A stretch of DNA of 64,000 nt from Carya illinoinensis. Its lineage: Eukaryota; Streptophyta; Magnoliopsida; Fagales; Juglandaceae. Numbering within the stretch: position 1 is the first letter of the stretch; each line of letters opens with the position of its first letter. The translations under genes were made by a program, and so were the position numbers. The notes below the pieces were generated by a model. The model saw only the letters and a list, made by a program, of their open reading frames with translations, was not told the origin of the DNA and searched no databases. The stretch covers positions 50,934,653 to 50,998,652 of the forward strand of contig NC_056752.1 of assembly GCF_018687715.1 (NCBI RefSeq), given 5' to 3'. Positions 50,736-63,291 of the stretch are shown here, in pieces.

Positions 50736-51372
50736 TCTCTTCTGTATATTTGGTATTGTCAGTTAGTTTACCGTTTATACACATCCCTACGGGAGCAAGC
50801 AGCTTCGTGTACAGAAGATTGAAATACGGGCCGGGCCGCAATTGTGTGATTTGGGCTACAATTTGGAGGTTGATCTCCTACCGTCGCAAACCATGTGTTA
50901 ATAACCACGACTTTTAAAACAGTTTTATTGGATTGTTGATCTATTTTTTTTTTTTCCCTTTAAAAAGTTATAAAAAAAATTTCGGACGAATTCCAAATAT
51001 GAAATAGATATCCGAGCGGATAATCATAACTTTTTAAAAATTAAAAAAAATATTTTATAACTTTGTAGAAAATAGAAAAAAAATTCTCAATGAAATGAGA
51101 TGGATCCGATCCATTTATGTAGTTTGGTTTGTTTAAGGCTAAGCTACGACTTCACTTGTCCGTAGTGCCCCATTGCAAATCTGCAGTCAACCCAGCCCGA
51201 TGGGACGCCCAATATAAGGCGTTACCCGACCCGCACGTTTTAGCGTTTTCAATGCTGCCTCGTGCCCCGATTTCTTTTTCCTGCTCCGCGGTGAATCACT
51301 GAATGGAAGGAGAAAAATTGAATTGCTCTATGCCCTGAATCTGTTCAATCAAACGCGCAGCATCTTTTACGA

Positions 51373-51382
51373 ATGAGTGCAG

Positions 51383-51435
<53 letters not shown>

Positions 51436-53640
51436 GGTTGCTTAGTAATTCAAGGATAACAGCCTAACAGGCAATGAAATGAATATGAGGACTATGTTTC
51501 TTTTTTTTTTTCCTCATATAAAATACGTGAAGAGCTCACGCAAGTAAGCTATTGTGTGACTGACCCATTTTGTTTCTTTCGGCCCTTTAAAAATTTATCA
51601 TTTGGATGCTATATTTCACTTTGATTCTGTTGGATTGAAGGTCAGAGAAAAAAAATGTTGCTCTGAAAATATTGGTAACATTGGCAAAGTTTTGGGCTTT
51701 TGATGAGAAAAAAAGATTGAAGTTTTAATTGCATGAGTTCCATTTTCAATTGTGATAAGATATGTGCCTTCGGACCATACGTTGGCCCGGTACTCAGGAG
51801 TGTTTACTCTCATTGGGGTCGGAAATTGTGTTACTTTCATGTCCATCTATGGATTTTTGGCCAAAATAGGTTTTTGGAGCTTGCCGGCTCTTCCAAAAAT
51901 ATAGAACCACGGGAGTGGGATATGTAGAAATCATGGAGGGCATCTTTTTAAACTTCGGGAACTCAATAGTTTGGCCAAATCCTCAGAAGGTAAGGTTGTA
52001 GCTTGTTTTATGGGGTTTAGTGAATACATTCTCAAGGTTTTCCATTTAATTGTTGAATGTTGGTTATACACAAACTGCATGATCGGGTGGTTTCAAGAGT
52101 TGCTATATACAATTTTGGCCGCTGCCTCTCCTTCCTAAAAAACTTTTGGTTTTAGGGTTGGAATATTTATTCAAGTGCATCCTTAGATCTGGCAAAGGGA
52201 CTCTTATCTTTCACTTATTGTAATGGCGAATTTCTTTTCATAGATTAGAAGATGAAAGCTGTTATTGATTTCCATCAGGACCTGGATTAGTTGCGATTGT
52301 GAAAGTGGTAATTGCTTTTATATTCTGCATCTAGCAGCCACTCACATGCACACCCCTTTTCCTTCTCGCCAGTATTGAACCTTGTTTAGGCCTCATCAGG
52401 AATTATAAGTCTTACCTAATAGCTTTTGTACTTTTGTTCTTTAATTTCCCTTCAAAAGTTAGTAATTTTTGCAGGTGGTGCATTTGGTGGGAATAGAGGA
52501 CTGAGACCGGTACCTCCGGAAAAAGGAGTCTTCCCTTTGGATCACATGCATTTATGCGACCTGGTAGTATTGCTTTAGAGTTTCCATTACCAAAATGAAT
52601 TTTACGAAAACTATTTTGTTTCAATGTTAAGTACTTAAATTTCTTATAAGTTTCACTCAATCAATTTCTTATAATTGCTCAGGTTATTTTTTTTTTTCCC
52701 CCTTTGATAAGTTTATAATTGCTCAGTTTTTACATGAACTTCATTTTTCCAGGAAAAGAAAGACTACCTGAACTGTCTAAAATCTTCCAGCCACCTATCT
52801 GAAAAATGTAGAAACTTTTCAAAGAAGTATCTGGAATGCCGTATGGAAAAGTGAGTGTTTTGGTTTCTCTTATTATACATTTACTTTGTTTGTTTGTTTG
52901 TTTGTTTTTTTTTTTTTTTTGGTGCAAACAGCAGAGTGAGCCTAGTTTTGTTTAGAGTTTGTGTTGCTTCTGATGCTCAGAAAGGCATTTTTCCCATACT
53001 CCCTGATGTGAGACTATGTTATTAGATGCCACATTCTGTTAGATGCATGCTTTAATTTCTTTACAAAGGGCAATACAGAAACAAGATGGGGTCTGCAAGT
53101 GAAGGATTCAGAGTTTTTATTGTTATGAGGTTTTTTATATTTCCAGATTTTTTTTAGAAGTAAGAATAAAATTTTTCGAGATTTCTTAATTAATGGAAGG
53201 ATCTCACATTCATGCTCTGATGCTAAGCTATTCAGATCAATTGTAAAACTCAGAAGTCAAGTCGGCCAAAGAAATCAGTGCTATTTGATAAACCCTTGAA
53301 TTGAGCTCTTCCAATCATTTGTTTTAGATCACTGGTTATCTTTTCGGTGACTACTGACTCTACGATAAGAGGCTACAGTAAAACAAAGGTTTACCAAAAT
53401 TTTAACGTGTAATGGAGAAGTGCCAAATATTAGACAAATCTTATATATCTTTTTTCTCATCTATTTCATGGACATTCTCGGGTTTGTTTTAATGCAAAAG
53501 AGGTGCTACATGCTCTTTCATTTGTGTATGGCAGGAACTTGATGGCAAAGCAAGACATGTCAGAACTAGGATTTGGAAAGGAAAGTGACACAAAAACTTC
53601 TGGAGAAAATGCTAGCGAGAGAATTGAAAACCAAGGCTGA
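51373..53640 (+). CDS. COX19: COX19-like mitochondrial copper/cytochrome c oxidase assembly protein
   Basis: Four short exons: 51373-51382, 52475-52563, 52753-52850, 53535-53640. GT-AG introns and consistent phases give 100 residues, MSAGGAFGGNRGLRPVPPEK onward. The protein has twin CX9C motifs (C31-X9-C41 and C52-X9-C62), the hallmark of Mia40-imported intermembrane-space proteins. The GGAFGGNRGLRPVPPEKG start and NLMAKQDMSELGF end are close to plant COX19 as I remember it. COX19 helps deliver copper for cytochrome c oxidase assembly. The first coding exon holds only three codons plus one base and abuts a CT microsatellite in intron 1, so exon 1 rests on family similarity. No exon is long enough to stand out as an ORF. 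Confidence 0.92.
51385..51430. repeat. (CT)n microsatellite at the COX19 intron 1 donor
   Basis: About 46 bp of CT dinucleotides beginning 2 nt after the GT of the inferred 5' splice site (51383-51384). Confidence 0.93.
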
Positions 53641-55236
53641 CAATCACTTGGGAATAAGACATTGTTATGAAAAGTTGGAAAAGCTGTTCTACTGGGAATT
53701 GGGATTGGTTCTTCGGTAATGCTTTTTTGGTGTTAGTGGAATATAAATTTGCATAGAAAATTTGGGAAGTTACATGTAGAAGCCATCCCAATGAAACATG
53801 AAACACTGGAATTTTGCACGTGTTACTAAAGTCGAGAGAGTATTGATACCAGGTAATGGTAACCCAATTAAATTATGGTCATGCCTTACCGGCACGAGTC
53901 TTTATTACCTGAGCTTGAGACTACCAGACTATTTCTATATTGCTGATTAGGCCACATATTTCTTTCTTTGCATATTTAGCATCTCAGGTGCCAATGAATG
54001 CCCTTGGTTTTGCTTGATTTGAACCATCTCCATCTGAGCCGCTGTCTGCTCTGATGCTTGGAAGGAACTAATATATAGATGTGAAAACAATATTTGTAAG
54101 AATAATAACTAAAATCCCTAGGGGTTGGCTTAATAAGGGCTAGGGTTTTGGTAATATGCTCCATCTAGATCTAAGGTTCGAATTCAAGGGTGTAAACAAT
54201 TTCTATGGACATTGGATTATGGAAGTTTTTCCTTGAATCATTCGTAGTGCACTCCTAAAATTAGTCAGGATTTTATTCTTAGACACTTGGAAGAAGCCCT
54301 ATTAGGACGAGCTTTGAAAGGGCTGTCTCGAACTTCATTGAATCAGTTATATTTACACACATATTGCGTGTGTTTTATTCTTTGCTTTCTTTAGGATAAG
54401 GTCACAGCTTACTCCATAGCATGTTACTGCCCCCAAATGGCTGTGCTATTCTTGGGTAATATATGTTGATTGAGTTTGGATGTGTTTGCAGTATGCTGTG
54501 CTTGTTCTCCTGTTTTGTTGTGGACTGTTCCAGCTTGTTATCAGTCCACTAGAGGACTGAGGAAAGCGGGGAAAAATAAGAGAAACCAAAACCGGGAGTG
54601 CTCTAGGGTTGTTTAGGCTTGAGCTTCAAAGTGCTGAATGAAGTTACAATCGCATTGGTGAATGCAGAAATAAAAAATCTAGTGACTAAGTCATGGGAAA
54701 TCTTATTTGCAAGACTCAATTAATTGGGAAAAGCACACACCCACTGTAAATGCATTCATTACACAATGCTAAAGGAACAGTTTACTGTGTTTATTGATTT
54801 TGTGTGTTAAAAAACACGCACAAGTAATCGGCTGGAGGAGAAAACGTTTTATTTTATCTTTTTCTTAAGGGCTGAAAATAACAGAACACTCTTCACACTC
54901 TACCAGCTCAATACAAAGGAGAAACATATCCAATAAATGCCGACAATACAGATTCAAAATACTCATCGAGCTAACTGCACAACGTCTCATTTTTCCATCT
55001 CGAATACAAAAAATCCCCATAAGCATTACTGCTCTTTCTTCGTCCCGGGAATTTCCTTGGTATCACTTGCAATATAATTATCATGGAAACATGACTCATT
55101 AATGTTTCCAAATGTTCCCTTATTGCAAAAGAATACCTTCTTGTAAGTGTACACATGCTGCTTCAATCTACTTGGTGTAAAGCCATACTCAAAAGTCCCG
55201 AACCAATCCTTGATAATGTAGCATAAGCTCATAGAA
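53641..55236. other. Convergent spacer: COX19 3' UTR and MTV1 3' UTR
   Basis: COX19 (+) and MTV1 (-) converge here. On the - strand an AATAAAACG word near 54846-54856 is a plausible MTV1 polyadenylation signal. Nothing else is recognised. Confidence 0.6.
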
Positions 55237-57303
55237 TCAAACCATTCTCTTCTGATCACGAGTGGCAGCAAGATGGTCCTGCAAGACAGATGCAGTAAAG
55301 AACATAATCAAGCAGGCAATCTGGAAATGATAGCTCACACCAGGATGGAACAAAAGGCTGTCAACCCATTTCAACTCGTACCTTTTGGCAGCAATTCATA
55401 AATCAAATGCAATAAAGAATGTGAAAACCCGTTACAAGGATGACAAGATAGCCATTTCAAAACCCTGTCTAATAAGACTTCATTTGCCATTAAAATATGT
55501 AGAATAAAATGATTTATTATGCAAATGAAGAGAGGTAATCTAATTTGCAGAATCACTAATTATAAAAGCGTAGGACCTCGTATATGAATTAGTAAGCATA
55601 AGATGAGTTTTAACATGGTCCAATTAAGCATCTTTTATAGAGAAACCATTCAGGCCCAATGATGTTCAATCACACAATCCTACATCCAACAGGAGCCAAC
55701 TGCAACAGCCCATGGAACACAAGTTCCTCTATCATCCATACCAGTGCCACACTATTCTCATCCTTCCCAATCAATGTGAGCCACCAATTTTTAAGAGACG
55801 GAGGAAGATGACCCTATTTATCCAATGATTATGGCAACCGGAGTGAATCTGGATTAGGTCATATGGTTTGACCAAAGTTAAAAAACAGTATTATTGAGGG
55901 GCGTAAGAACATTGCTCAGAGTTCTCAATTTATTGAGAGTCTCCTACAGCCAAAGCTGGTAAAACTATAATCAATCTGTCAAAAACCAATTTTCAGGATT
56001 TTAAACAGCTGGCAAAAGCCACACTCAAGCGGGATGTCTGCAAGAACCCAAACAAAGAACTAGGAACCTGAACACAACTCCCAAAATGTATCACAACAAA
56101 ACATCATGATGCACCAAAACAAAGTCAAGTCTCAAGTGTCTGAATTCAAGCTTACCGAGATAAAGTCAAAAGCTCGGGTTTCCTCTTTCTTTGAACCATT
56201 CATCATTGAACTGGGAGTTTGAGTTGCAAAGTTCGATTGGAATACATCAGGAAGGGGTGAAGAATAGTTCGCTCCATTTATACCGTCAACATGACTGATG
56301 CCAGCATTTTGGGCATTCAGGTTCCCAAAGTGTTGGAGGCTTGCTAACAATTGCTGCTGAGCAAAAAGACTTCCCAGGGCAGCATAATTTATTGGCTGAG
56401 AAGAATAAGCTGGGTTGAACATGAAGCCAGGAGGTATATTATATGACATAGCACCAGGTAGAAACTTAGAATTTGCATTCTTCATAGCCATTTGAGAGCT
56501 AAACATGCCACCCAAAGATTCAATAGGAACCTGATGGCTGGGATTGCTATCTGAATCTGAAAACATAGTTTCAGAAAAATCTCCAGAAGTGGTTCCTTTC
56601 TGCTTCAAGTTTGAGGCATTTTCGCTAATGGAAACACCAGCCATCAAGTCATTAATATCTTTTTTATGACTTTCTTGCCCCTGATGTTCATGGTCAGACA
56701 CAAATAAATCTAATAGTTCAGTTCCATTTTTCTTCCCTGCCATATGATTTCCATTAGCAACCTGTTTATCATCAATGGTCATCCCAGAAAATAGGTCATC
56801 TGCATGTTCCCCACTATCACTGGCAAGAAATGAAACATCTGCAAAAGGGTCATCATCATTGCCCAGACCATCTCCCAATAAATCATCAATTAGAGGGGCT
56901 GGCATTGACAGATTTGCAAGATTTTGATCACTTTGATTCTTTGAATTGTCATCATAATAATCTGGATCACCGGTGTCTATTAAGTCAGGCATTTGAACAA
57001 TATTAGTAGCATCATCCTGCACAGACTTTTCTGAATAAGTCGCTGTGCTGTCTGCCCGTACTCCACCTAAAAGGCTTAAAACCTGCCCATAAAATCCCAA
57101 CTGTTATTTCAACTAGGGGTGTAACCGGTCCGGTTCGGTCCGGTTTTAGACAAAATCTAGAACCAAACCGGTAGGCACCGGTTTTACATTTTTCAAAACC
57201 GATTACCCTCCTAAACCGGTATTCCGGTTTTACCGGTTTCCGGTCCGGTTCGGTCGGGTTTCCGGTTTTAATAAAATATATATTTATTATAAAAAAAATC
57301 TGT

Positions 57304-57335
<32 letters not shown>

Positions 57336-60300
57336 CAGCTATGTCAAAAAATTCTACTTAAAAAAAAAAACTACTATATAAAAAGACTGCTATGTAAAAA
57401 AAAAAGTGCTATGTAAAAAATTTATGCTATTAGTATAGATTTGATATGGCTTTATATAAATTATATGCTAATATATATAATTTATATTTATCTACTAATG
57501 TCTTATGTACTTATCAAAAAAAATATAAAGAGTTTTAAGTGTATTAGGCCATTAAAATTTAGTAATAATATTTGAGTGATTTTCTTTCTTTTTAGGTTCT
57601 TACTTCTTATGAATCTATGATAAAATGTTATTAATAAATAATATATATTTATAATATTATATATTTAAAGCATATGATCAATTAAATTTTCATGTTTGAG
57701 ATTAAACTTTTATTTTATAAATTAAAATAACACTATCTTATATATAATTATAATTTATATTATTATATATTATATATAAAAAATTATATATAATATAAAA
57801 TATATAACATATAACATTAAATAAATAAAAAAATATACAAATATTAAATAGTACCGGTCCGGTCCGGGCCGGCCCGGTCTAAAAATGGCCGGAACCGAAA
57901 CCGGACCGGTTCCGGCCAGTTTTTCATTTTATGAAACCGGTTCCGGACCGGACCGGACCGGTTCAAAACCGGCACAACCGGTCCGGGCCGGTCCGGTTTT
58001 CCGGTTAAAATTTACACCCTTAATTTCAACCATGGACAAGTGATCAAAAAGGAGAGATATCATAAGCAGAATTGATGTACTTAACCTATCTTAGGTGGAA
58101 GGAAATGTTTGTAAAATTTTCTATTATGGAAGACTTGGAAGATTTTTTTTTTTTTTTCTTTGGCAACCTAGTTGAAAAGTTGGAAAAGAATGTGATGCCA
58201 TGTAAAGAAAGCATCCGTGTATGTGAGATGCACTTTTTGCGCTTATTAATAAAGTTTGTTACTTACCAAAAAGAAATTAAAGAAAGCAGTCTCACTTACA
58301 TCTGAGCAGAAACTAATACATATATGGTGGAGACAAAACACATAAATTGGCACATATCAAGTGCAGTTAGTAAGCAATCTACCTTACATCTGAGCAGATG
58401 CAAATTCGACTTTTAATAAAAATGAATCAAAATTTATCACCCATAATCAATTTTTCCAAACCCTAGTCCTAAATATTAGAAAGAAAGAATGCTAGTGTGC
58501 CCCATGATTTTGCCCCCTCATTTTGACAGCTCATGTATTTTAATTTTTTATTACTACTATTTTTTTACTTAATGGTTAAGAAGGTGAATATTAGTAAAAA
58601 ATTAAAAAGTGACATTTAACCTATGGGGCATGCCCAGCAGTAACCACTGGGTGGCAGAGTAGCAATGCTCAAGAAAGAATAGGTTATTCTGTTTTCCTTT
58701 AACACAAAAAATAAAAATGTATATTTTTTTTATAAGTAAAAATAAAAATATTTTTTGATGAGTAACACAAAATAAATTCCAACAATTCCCTTTTTTAATA
58801 AGCAATAGAAAATGACATTACTAGAAAATGCAAAAAGGTATATAGCCCAAGTACACAGGAAATATACAAAAAGAACACCTATAGTAGTTGCCCAAAGGAA
58901 ACAAATTCTAATAATTCTTAGGGAGCAGCATTTCGTAGCAGAGACCAAAATGCAATAGCATGTTCTGGCTCCTTTACGTGAGCTGCTTATACTCAAATTA
59001 TAATAAGTATGATAAAAGTGACTTGCAAGCAAAGTTATCTCAATACTTTGAAGATAGGATACATTTAGTCCAGAGTTAATATATTAAAAAAAAGTTAAAA
59101 AATAAAAGTTTACCTTGTTAGCTTTTTCCCTCAGAGAAGATTGAGGAGACTCAGAACATCTCACCACTATATCCCTATTTTCGCTAAAATAAGATTCCAT
59201 GGTGGAAAAATGGTCATCGTCTCTTTTCCTCAGTACTGACTCAAGGACACAGACAGCTTTCATGCGAACCTGAGGACAATAATCCATAAAAACTATAAGA
59301 TACTACATCAATAATTTTAGGATGAGCATCCTAATTTTTCTATTAGAAACATAAAAATGTGATAATTTATAGCACCCGTGTCATGTCCAAAGAAATCAGC
59401 TATATTAAAAGAGAACGACAATAGAAGCATGAAAAACAATCATAATTTCTATACAAAGAAAATGGGCATGCCTGCCACTGGGGAGATTGAAGCTTTGACT
59501 CGAGGGCATGAGTTAAAGCCAAAGCATCCAACTTTGCAGCTTCTACAAGGAATATCTGAATAGCATCTCGAGTGGGCTGTAAACGTACACCACCTGATGT
59601 TACAATGGTCTCCAATAACCTCTCTTCGCGAGTATTACTTTCTTTATAACTTGAACTGGAATCCCCATTGGTTGTTTCCATCTTAGTTGCTCTTGCATCA
59701 TGGGTCCAACGTCCACTAGCCGCATTCTTTGAAATCCCAAACTCAGCTTCACTGTGATAACCAGCAGGTTCATATCTATCTACATGCTCAGATTCTAGAG
59801 TCAATGACCTTCGAAGATTTGGACTCTTGTAACTTCCATTGTCATTCTTTTTCACTAGATGGCCTTGGGTCAAAGAACTAATTCCCTGCTTGATAGATGC
59901 ACTTCCAAGACCGACTACCTCACTAAGAAATGATTTTCTTTCTTCCAATGGCATTTCAAAGTTTGTATTTCCAAACCCCTGTATTCTTTTGTTAAGATCC
60001 TCAGCAGAAGCTGGCTTATCATTCTCTGAAGAGAAAATAGCAGAGATAGCCTCATGAGCAGTGTCCCGTACAGCCTTATTGAGTGCATCCCCTTTCAAAG
60101 GATCCAACTGTCCCTTATAGTGAAATAACTGGCGAACAGCAGCTGAATGTCTCTGCATTTCTCTCCTGAACTCCACACCAGATTTCCCCACAGCGTATTT
60201 TATCAACCTTAGAGCCTGCACATAATTCGAGTAATGGGTATCAACATTTTTCAGAAATTTTAAATGAAAAAATGCAACATCTAATCAGACTCATCCATCT

Positions 60301-61470
60301 AACAAACACCTAATATTTTTTTTTAATAAATTTTCAACCCCTACTATACTTCAGAATTTAAGCGCACAGAGAGAGAAACGAAGAGTCCCATGTGTACTTG
60401 GGCTATGCCTATTTATGGTAATAAAACTCTTATTAATTGGGAAAAAAAAAAAAAAAAACCGAAGAGTCCCATGTAAAGTTGAGTGCGGCGTATTGCAATT
60501 TACGCTATTTGAAACTACTAAACAGACCCTCTCCAGATTGGGATTTGGGGTCACTGATAAAAGAGTAATGCTACATACAGTCACTTTTGCGTACTCTCTG
60601 CGCACTCCACTGATATAATTGGCTGGATTAATTTTTTTTTTTAATATCCAACCAATCATATCACTGGAGTGCACAAAAGAGTGCACAAAAATGACTGCAC
60701 TTAGAATTTTTGCTGATTAAAATGGAACCCTTGTAACCGCAAGTAATTAAGTAAAGGCTTTAACATATGTTCCAGAATCTTATCGTCATCAAGAAAGCCT
60801 AATAAACTAAGAATTTATTAACCATTACCACGTCGACCATCCAAGGATTTTGCCTCACTTGCAACACAATGTGCTTGCATGCAATAGTTAAAAGCAGAAC
60901 AAAATAAAACAACACAGTTCACATGATTATAAGTGTGTGTGTGTGTATCATACTTTTCATAATTCTTCGTATCTAATGCAACCATAAATATTGCAATATT
61001 TAGTAGCAGAAAAAGAAAAAAAAAAAAAAATCTTCCACCCACCTGCGCCCACTAAATCTTATTTACCTAGTTGATATGACCAATAAATTTTCCAGTAGCC
61101 AAAAAATTAACAAAACCCAATTCATCTTCTCTCCCCGCACGTCCTCAACTTCTTTTCCTTTACCCGCACTTCCTCAGCAACCAACCAATAATCTCCAAAA
61201 CCTCCAAGACGCAGATCTACCCTAAATACAACAGCACCAGGAGAAAAAACATACAATTTATACCTTCTGTTTAACAATCGGGCTTTTGTGCTCAAGCCGC
61301 TTCAGTATAAACTCCGAGACCTCCTTCACAATACTGACATGCGAAGATCGCAGGAGATTGCAGACCTCCTCTAACTTGTAAACCGGTGTGACCTTGTCCT
61401 CGTCCGACGTGGCAGCGTCGATCATCCGGGACCTCCAGTACGACTCCACCGCTCTCCGGCTCGAATCCAT
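55237..61470 (-). CDS. MTV1: MODIFIED TRANSPORT TO THE VACUOLE 1 (ENTH-domain clathrin-adaptor-like protein)
   Basis: Exons in transcript order: 61470-61264, 60215-59472, 59269-59114, 57082-56156, 55278-55237. The product has 691 residues (Arabidopsis MTV1 about 690) with all phases zero. An ENTH/VHS-type helical domain fills about 1-110 (MDSSRRAVESYWRSRM start). A second helical region spans about 255-370, and a disordered acidic C-terminal half carries DPFADVSF, DDLFSGM and LPDLIDTGD-like adaptor motifs. It ends FDFIS-DHLAATRDQKRMV. MTV1 binds clathrin and ARF machinery at the trans-Golgi network for vacuolar cargo. Intron 2 starts with GC (CAG|GCATGC at 59471-59470) and ends in AG; no GT alternative keeps the frame. 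Intron 3 (2.0 kb) contains a hAT element and a MITE-like repeat. The first ATG is at 61470; the frame upstream opens only with TTG. Confidence 0.95.
57106..57113. repeat. hAT target-site duplication ATTTCAAC (left)
   Basis: ATTTCAAC precedes the element and recurs at 58023-58030 right after it; 8 bp, as expected for hAT transposases. Confidence 0.88.
57114..58022. mobile_element. Non-autonomous hAT-like element (909 bp) in MTV1 intron 3
   Basis: Terminal inverted repeats TAGGGGTGTAA / TTACACCCTTA with one mismatch, flanked by the 8-bp duplication ATTTCAAC. Both subterminal regions are packed with ACCGG, GGTCCGG and CCGGTT words (57129-57260 and 57853-58008), while the centre is extremely AT-rich and includes a long poly-A run (about 57308-57336). 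No transposase reading frame is present. Confidence 0.9.
58491..58639. mobile_element. MITE-like inverted repeat in MTV1 intron 3
   Basis: GCTAGTGTGCCCCAT at the left is mirrored by ATGGGGCATGCCCAGCAG at the right, with an AT-rich centre. A related centre (TTAATAGTTAAGAAAATGAT) is seen near 37640-37665. Confidence 0.5.
60388..60459 (+). repeat. LINE/SINE-type 3' tail in MTV1 intron 1
   Basis: TGTGTACTTGGGCTATGCC, then AAACTCTTATTAATTGGG and poly-A. Same family as 4335-4441. Confidence 0.55.
60563..60711. mobile_element. MITE family A, copy 2 (MTV1 intron 1)
   Basis: CAGTCACTTTTGCGTACTC on the left; GTGCACAAAAATGACTGCAC on the right; inner arms CACTCCACTGATATAATTGG / CCAATCATATCACTGGAGTG. 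Same family as 31348-31503. Confidence 0.8.
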
Positions 61471-62627
61471 TCCCCCCAATTTGAGCTCAAATCCTAATTC
61501 GACTAAAAAGCCGTAGAATAGTTTTAAGACCTTACTTTTGAAAAAAAAAAAAAATTACAGAGGTCCAAGACGATCCAATTCAATAAAGTTCAGAACCACA
61601 GAATCCGAATGGCCCAATTCGGGAACCGGAGGGTCCGAAACCGATCTGAACGGAAGAATAGAAAACCCTAAGTTTATCGATTGGCGGACCACACCATGCA
61701 AGACTGATAGAATCGGAACCGCTCAAAATCGGGTACTTCATCCACAGAATACACACATATTTGATAGCTAAAGGCCTCCAATTTTCAGCTTGATGTGAAT
61801 TGGTGCATGCAATCGAAGAATTCCGAGTTGCTAAAAAGTGGGGCTTCCAGAGAGAGAGAGAGAGAGGGAGAGTTTGGAAGGAGGCTTTGAAACGTGGAAG
61901 AGGAACAAGAGAGTACGGACCACGGAAAGAAGAAAGGAAAGAGGGGAAGCCAGGTGAGAGGTGAGTGGCGTGATCCACGCCCCACGGACCCTTGTTATTT
62001 ACGACTTTAACGTTGAAAGTTTGCTGTGGGGTCAAGTCGCACACTATAGTGGGCTGGGTACTTATATGAATCACTCGATTGCAAGCCTGGGCTCGGACCA
62101 TGTTCTCTCTCTCTCTTTTTTTTTTTTTTTTTTTTTGTTTTTTTGTTTTTTTTCACGAGAGATTAGAATGACTTTGTAACTGAAATGGGTTCATATTGAC
62201 CCAGAAAACGAGAGAATAGGTCATTTGACTCATTTCAGTGGAGAAATGTCCACTCAAATGCCTAATGCATGTTTTGATGTACAAGAGAGAGTGCTACAAT
62301 AAAGAAATTTTACAAATTTAAATTCACAAATTGATATTACTTCATATAATACGTTAAATCTATTTTATAATCTAATATATCACATCGAGTTATGTCAATT
62401 TGTGAATTTATTTTTATAAAACTTTCTTGTGACAAACATTTCCAATTGAATAAAAATTAAGCAGTTTCCTGGCTTTAACCAGTCACCCTCCCTCGATGGT
62501 TTTGAGTACGAATTTGGAAACGAAGATAAATTAAAAAATAACAATAACAATAATAATAATAAGAGAAAAAGGAAAAATAATGAAAGAACAAGCGTCAGCC
62601 AACTTCCTAATAATGAAAAATATATAG
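61471..62627. other. Spacer: MTV1 promoter and tRNase Z 3' UTR
   Basis: MTV1 leader and promoter at the left, a poly-T run near 62116-62150, and a family C MITE (62288-62442). The 173-codon - strand frame at 61580-62101 lies in the MTV1 promoter and resembles no protein I know, so it is not called. Confidence 0.55.
62288..62442. mobile_element. MITE-like element, family C, copy 2
   Basis: AAATTCACAAATTGATATTA and the mirrored CAATTTGTGAATTTATTTTT arm, then a CTTCTTGTGACAAACATT-like end. Related to 50559-50735. Confidence 0.6.
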
Positions 62628-63257
62628 TTATGAAGCTGCAGTTGCAGCATCTAAAACATCATCCGACTCGTCAACTATCATCTCGTTTTGAAAAAGCAGT
62701 TTCAAGTATGGAAGAACCTTTGGAAGTACAGGTAAATCTGCTATATTAACACTCATCATGTCAAATGCAATGCATGTCTTATGCATGTGTGTCTCATCAA
62801 AGATCGGAATTTTGGGATATCTCTGGCTGAAGTGGGTAAGGATAATGCGATATACGCCGGCAGAGTTCCCAACTTCTACAGCTTCCTTCGTTGTGCTATG
62901 GTTTCTTGCAACAGCCTCTTGATGCATGCTATCTTCAAAAGTTGCCTGCATTGTTCACAAGAACAACTGGTCAATCACAGTCATCTTAGCCTAATTTTAA
63001 AACCCTTGAACAAGCTAAATCAGTACCTATACAATTTGAAACGAGACAACATCTTCCCAGATATTTTTTTAACCCAACATAATCCCAGTTATTGTAACGT
63101 TTCTTCAATCCTTTTTCTATTTTGATTTTAAGTCTCAACATGTCTTTTATAACCTTCATTTAAAGAGAACGTGCACATATCTATATCGCAATCTTCCACA
63201 TCACATCATGGAATCTGGGGAGAAAATAAATTCCGTAAACTGCAATAATAAACCAAG

Positions 63258-63291
<34 letters not shown>

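Larger units (their letters stand above)
45372..51372. other. Spacer between the divergent ERF and COX19 genes
   Basis: Holds the ERF promoter with TATA-like words at 45428-45463, an AG microsatellite (45670-45708), AT microsatellite (47417-47442), CT microsatellite (48926-48956), two inverted-repeat elements (50336-50489, 50559-50735) and the COX19 promoter/leader (GC-richer from about 51170). Frames at 47216-47413, 47613-47876 and 48789-49085 are low-complexity or unmatched and not supported. Confidence 0.55.

Noticed and set aside
61471..61479. Three extra N-terminal residues for MTV1
   Set aside because: The upstream codon is TTG; the first ATG is at 61470 and matches the family start MDxSRRAVESYW.
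61580..62101. 173-codon frame on the - strand upstream of MTV1
   Set aside because: Lies in the promoter/leader of MTV1, has low-complexity Ser/Leu runs from CT repeats and no recognisable domain.
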